Assembly: GCA_013112635.1 (NCBI GenBank)
Contig: JABFGF010000001.1
Location: 186,001 to 250,000 of the forward strand
Direction of reading: 5' to 3'
Length of the DNA stretch: 64,000 nt
Source: Calditrichota bacterium
GTDB lineage: Bacteria; Calditrichota; Calditrichia; Calditrichales; J004
Part shown: in pieces, positions 62,668 to 64,000 of the stretch
How positions within the stretch are numbered: the stretch's first letter is position 1
How the letters are laid out: each line of letters begins with the position of its first letter
Notes under the pieces: generated by a model
Told to the model about the DNA's origin: nothing
The model's input: only the letters and a program-made list of their open reading frames with translations
The model's database searches: none
Made by a program: the position numbers and the translations under genes

Positions 62668-64000
62668 ATGAGTTTCGGCCAAATGAAAATCAAATCAAAA
62701 GTATTGGTAATTTTCCTGCCTGTACTTTTTGTAATGATTTTAGCAGGCATGTGGATAATAAACATCATTACCGAAAGTGCTCTGAACAAGAATCTAGAAA
62801 AATCGTTGGAAATTGTCAGTAATATTGCCTCCGGTGCAGTTAGAACAGGAATGGAATTTGCAGATAATGAGACGGTTGCTGATGCTCTTAAAAACTTTAA
62901 AAACGATGAACAGATTTCGTTCTTACAAGTCAAAAATTCCGATGGCGAAACGGTTTACTTTTTTAGAAAAGAAGGCTATCCTGATTTAAGTGCAGAAAAT
63001 ATTTCTGAATTGAAAAATACCGACTCAGAGTTTTTTAATTCAAAACCAGTGTTCTCTGGGAGTGATAAAATTGGTAATGTTTATGTTGGTATTTCACTTA
63101 CGGCAAGAGACGAAGCTTTAAGTTTTGCAAATACAATCCTTTATATTATATCCATTGTCGGGCTGTTGGTTATAGCAGTGCTCATTTTATTTTTGGCTAC
63201 CCGTTTTTCAAAACCTATTCAAAATCTTGCGGATATTGCTGATAAACTCAGCGATGGAGACGTGCAGCAGGAAATTGATTATCAAGGTGGAGATGAACTG
63301 GGAATGCTTGCAGACTCATTTCGCGAGATTGTAAAATCCCAGCGTGAAAAAGCACATGTGGCCAATGAAATTTCACGGGGAAATATGAATGTGGAATTAT
63401 CAGACCTAAAAGATGTTGATGACCTTGGAAAAGCAATGAATACCATGAAAATTCGGATTCAGGCTATGGTAAATGATGTGCAGGAATTGGTGGAAAGTGC
63501 TGTTAAGGGAGACTTAAAAAAGAGAGCTGATGCAACGAATCACCAGGGAGATTTTTACGAAATAATTAGTGGGGTTAACCGAACTTTGGATGCTGTTGTT
63601 GAACCTATATCTGTAACCTCAGAATACATACAGCAAATTGCAAGCGGAAATATACCAGAGCAGGTTAACAAAGATTTCAAAGGTGATTTTAAAGTTGTCG
63701 AATCCAACCTTAATATGTGTATTACATCTATTAAAGCTCTTATAGAAGATTCCAATTATTTAGCAGAGGCTGCCGTATCCGGAAAATTGAGCGAACGAGT
63801 TGATGAAAATAAGCATACCGGTGATTATGGAAAGATTGTGAAAGGGCTCAATAATACAATGGAAGCGGTGGTTATTCCAATTAATGAAGCTAAAGTTGTT
63901 TTGGATGAAATGGCTAATGGTAATCTTACTTATACAATGGACGGTGATTACACTGGCGACCATGCTAAAATTAAAACGGCATTAAATAATTCAATAGGTT
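62668..64000 (+). CDS. Methyl-accepting chemotaxis protein with tandem HAMP repeats (cut by window end)
   Basis: An open frame of 444 codons from the ATG at 62668 (AAGGGGACA upstream) with no stop before the edge. TM1 is residues ~11-32, a short periplasmic domain follows (~33-150), TM2 is ~155-178, then a HAMP domain (TRFSKPIQNLADIADKLSDG). Further HAMP-like units come after it (GNMNVELSDLKDVDDLGKAM, GDLKKRADATNHQGDFYEI, GKLSERVDENKHTGDYGKI, GNLTYTMDGDYTGDHAKI). The signalling hairpin is expected beyond the window. The periplasmic domain is small, which fits sensing through the preceding protein. Confidence 0.85.
   Translation, partial: MSFGQMKIKSKVLVIFLPVLFVMILAGMWIINIITESALNKNLEKSLEIVSNIASGAVRTGMEFADNETVADALKNFKNDEQISFLQVKNSDGETVYFFRKEGYPDLSAENISELKNTDSEFFNSKPVFSGSDKIGNVYVGISLTARDEALSFANTILYIISIVGLLVIAVLILFLATRFSKPIQNLADIADKLSDGDVQQEIDYQGGDELGMLADSFREIVKSQREKAHVANEISRGNMNVELSDLKDVDDLGKAMNTMKIRIQAMVNDVQELVESAVKGDLKKRADATNHQGDFYEIISGVNRTLDAVVEPISVTSEYIQQIASGNIPEQVNKDFKGDFKVVESNLNMCITSIKALIEDSNYLAEAAVSGKLSERVDENKHTGDYGKIVKGLNNTMEAVVIPINEAKVVLDEMANGNLTYTMDGDYTGDHAKIKTALNNSIG

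Noticed and set aside
1-64000. tRNA, rRNA or riboswitch genes
   Set aside because: Intergenic regions were scanned by eye for cloverleaf ends, conserved rRNA words and known riboswitch cores; none was convincing.

Overview
The window looks like a chromosome segment from an AT-rich, Gram-negative, flagellated member of the FCB group, most like Calditrichota or Ignavibacteriota. This rests on two secreted proteins with C-terminal NYPNPFN-type sorting domains (type IX secretion style) sitting beside a flagellar and chemotaxis block with sigma-28-like promoters, many lipoproteins, and frequent TTG starts. The phylum is an inference. No rRNA or tRNA gene was seen.

Layout. (1) 1-11338: housekeeping and accessory enzymes: SDR epimerase with an unusual helical tail, glutamine synthetase, CorA, YdeI-like protein, MscS with a DUF432-like partner, a reductase/saccharopine dehydrogenase-like/acyltransferase run. 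(2) 11339-21614: an accessory island. Its core (about 11554-16525) is a run of AT-rich same-strand genes of unknown function separated by four GC-richer palindromic sites of 96-107 bp. These have the architecture of integron attC sites: outer boxes ending AAC and starting GTT, inner complementary arms, unpaired extra bases on one arm. No integrase gene is in the window, so this is a candidate CALIN (attC cluster lacking an integrase). Downstream lie a 22-bp tandem repeat, a YCF48-like/T9SS protein, decayed GNAT and DUF3738 genes, a frameshifted lipoprotein and an MjaI-like restriction endonuclease without a visible methylase. (3) 21638-45754: mostly core genes: uvrB, purD, cdsA, an oligopeptide-binding lipoprotein, response regulator, tldD, radC, acyl-CoA carboxylase beta, dcd, PAP2 phosphatase, AI-2E family permease, dipeptidyl peptidase III, rfbBAC. 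This part holds several small repeats: a duplicated 154-bp segment with a REP-like palindrome, a 67-bp element with terminal inverted repeats, and two four-helix-bundle (23S IVS-type) genes outside rRNA. (4) 45762-64000: motility and signalling: two hybrid histidine kinases, lytic transglycosylase with LysM, two near-identical flagellins, fliS, fliD, flaG, a FlgN/FliT-like gene, a FlgM-like gene, receiver protein, FapA, CheA with two Hpt domains, CheW, a periplasmic binding-like protein and a tandem-HAMP chemoreceptor cut by the window end.

How parts work together. The motility block encodes filament subunits, their chaperone and cap, and a probable anti-sigma-28 factor. Sigma-28-like promoters precede both flagellins, the receiver/FapA unit, the divergent hybrid kinase and the periplasmic-protein/chemoreceptor unit, so filament and signalling genes probably form one late regulon. 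The attC array is the most notable part: it probably captured secreted, lipoprotein and membrane cassettes, two of them carrying translationally coupled gene pairs.
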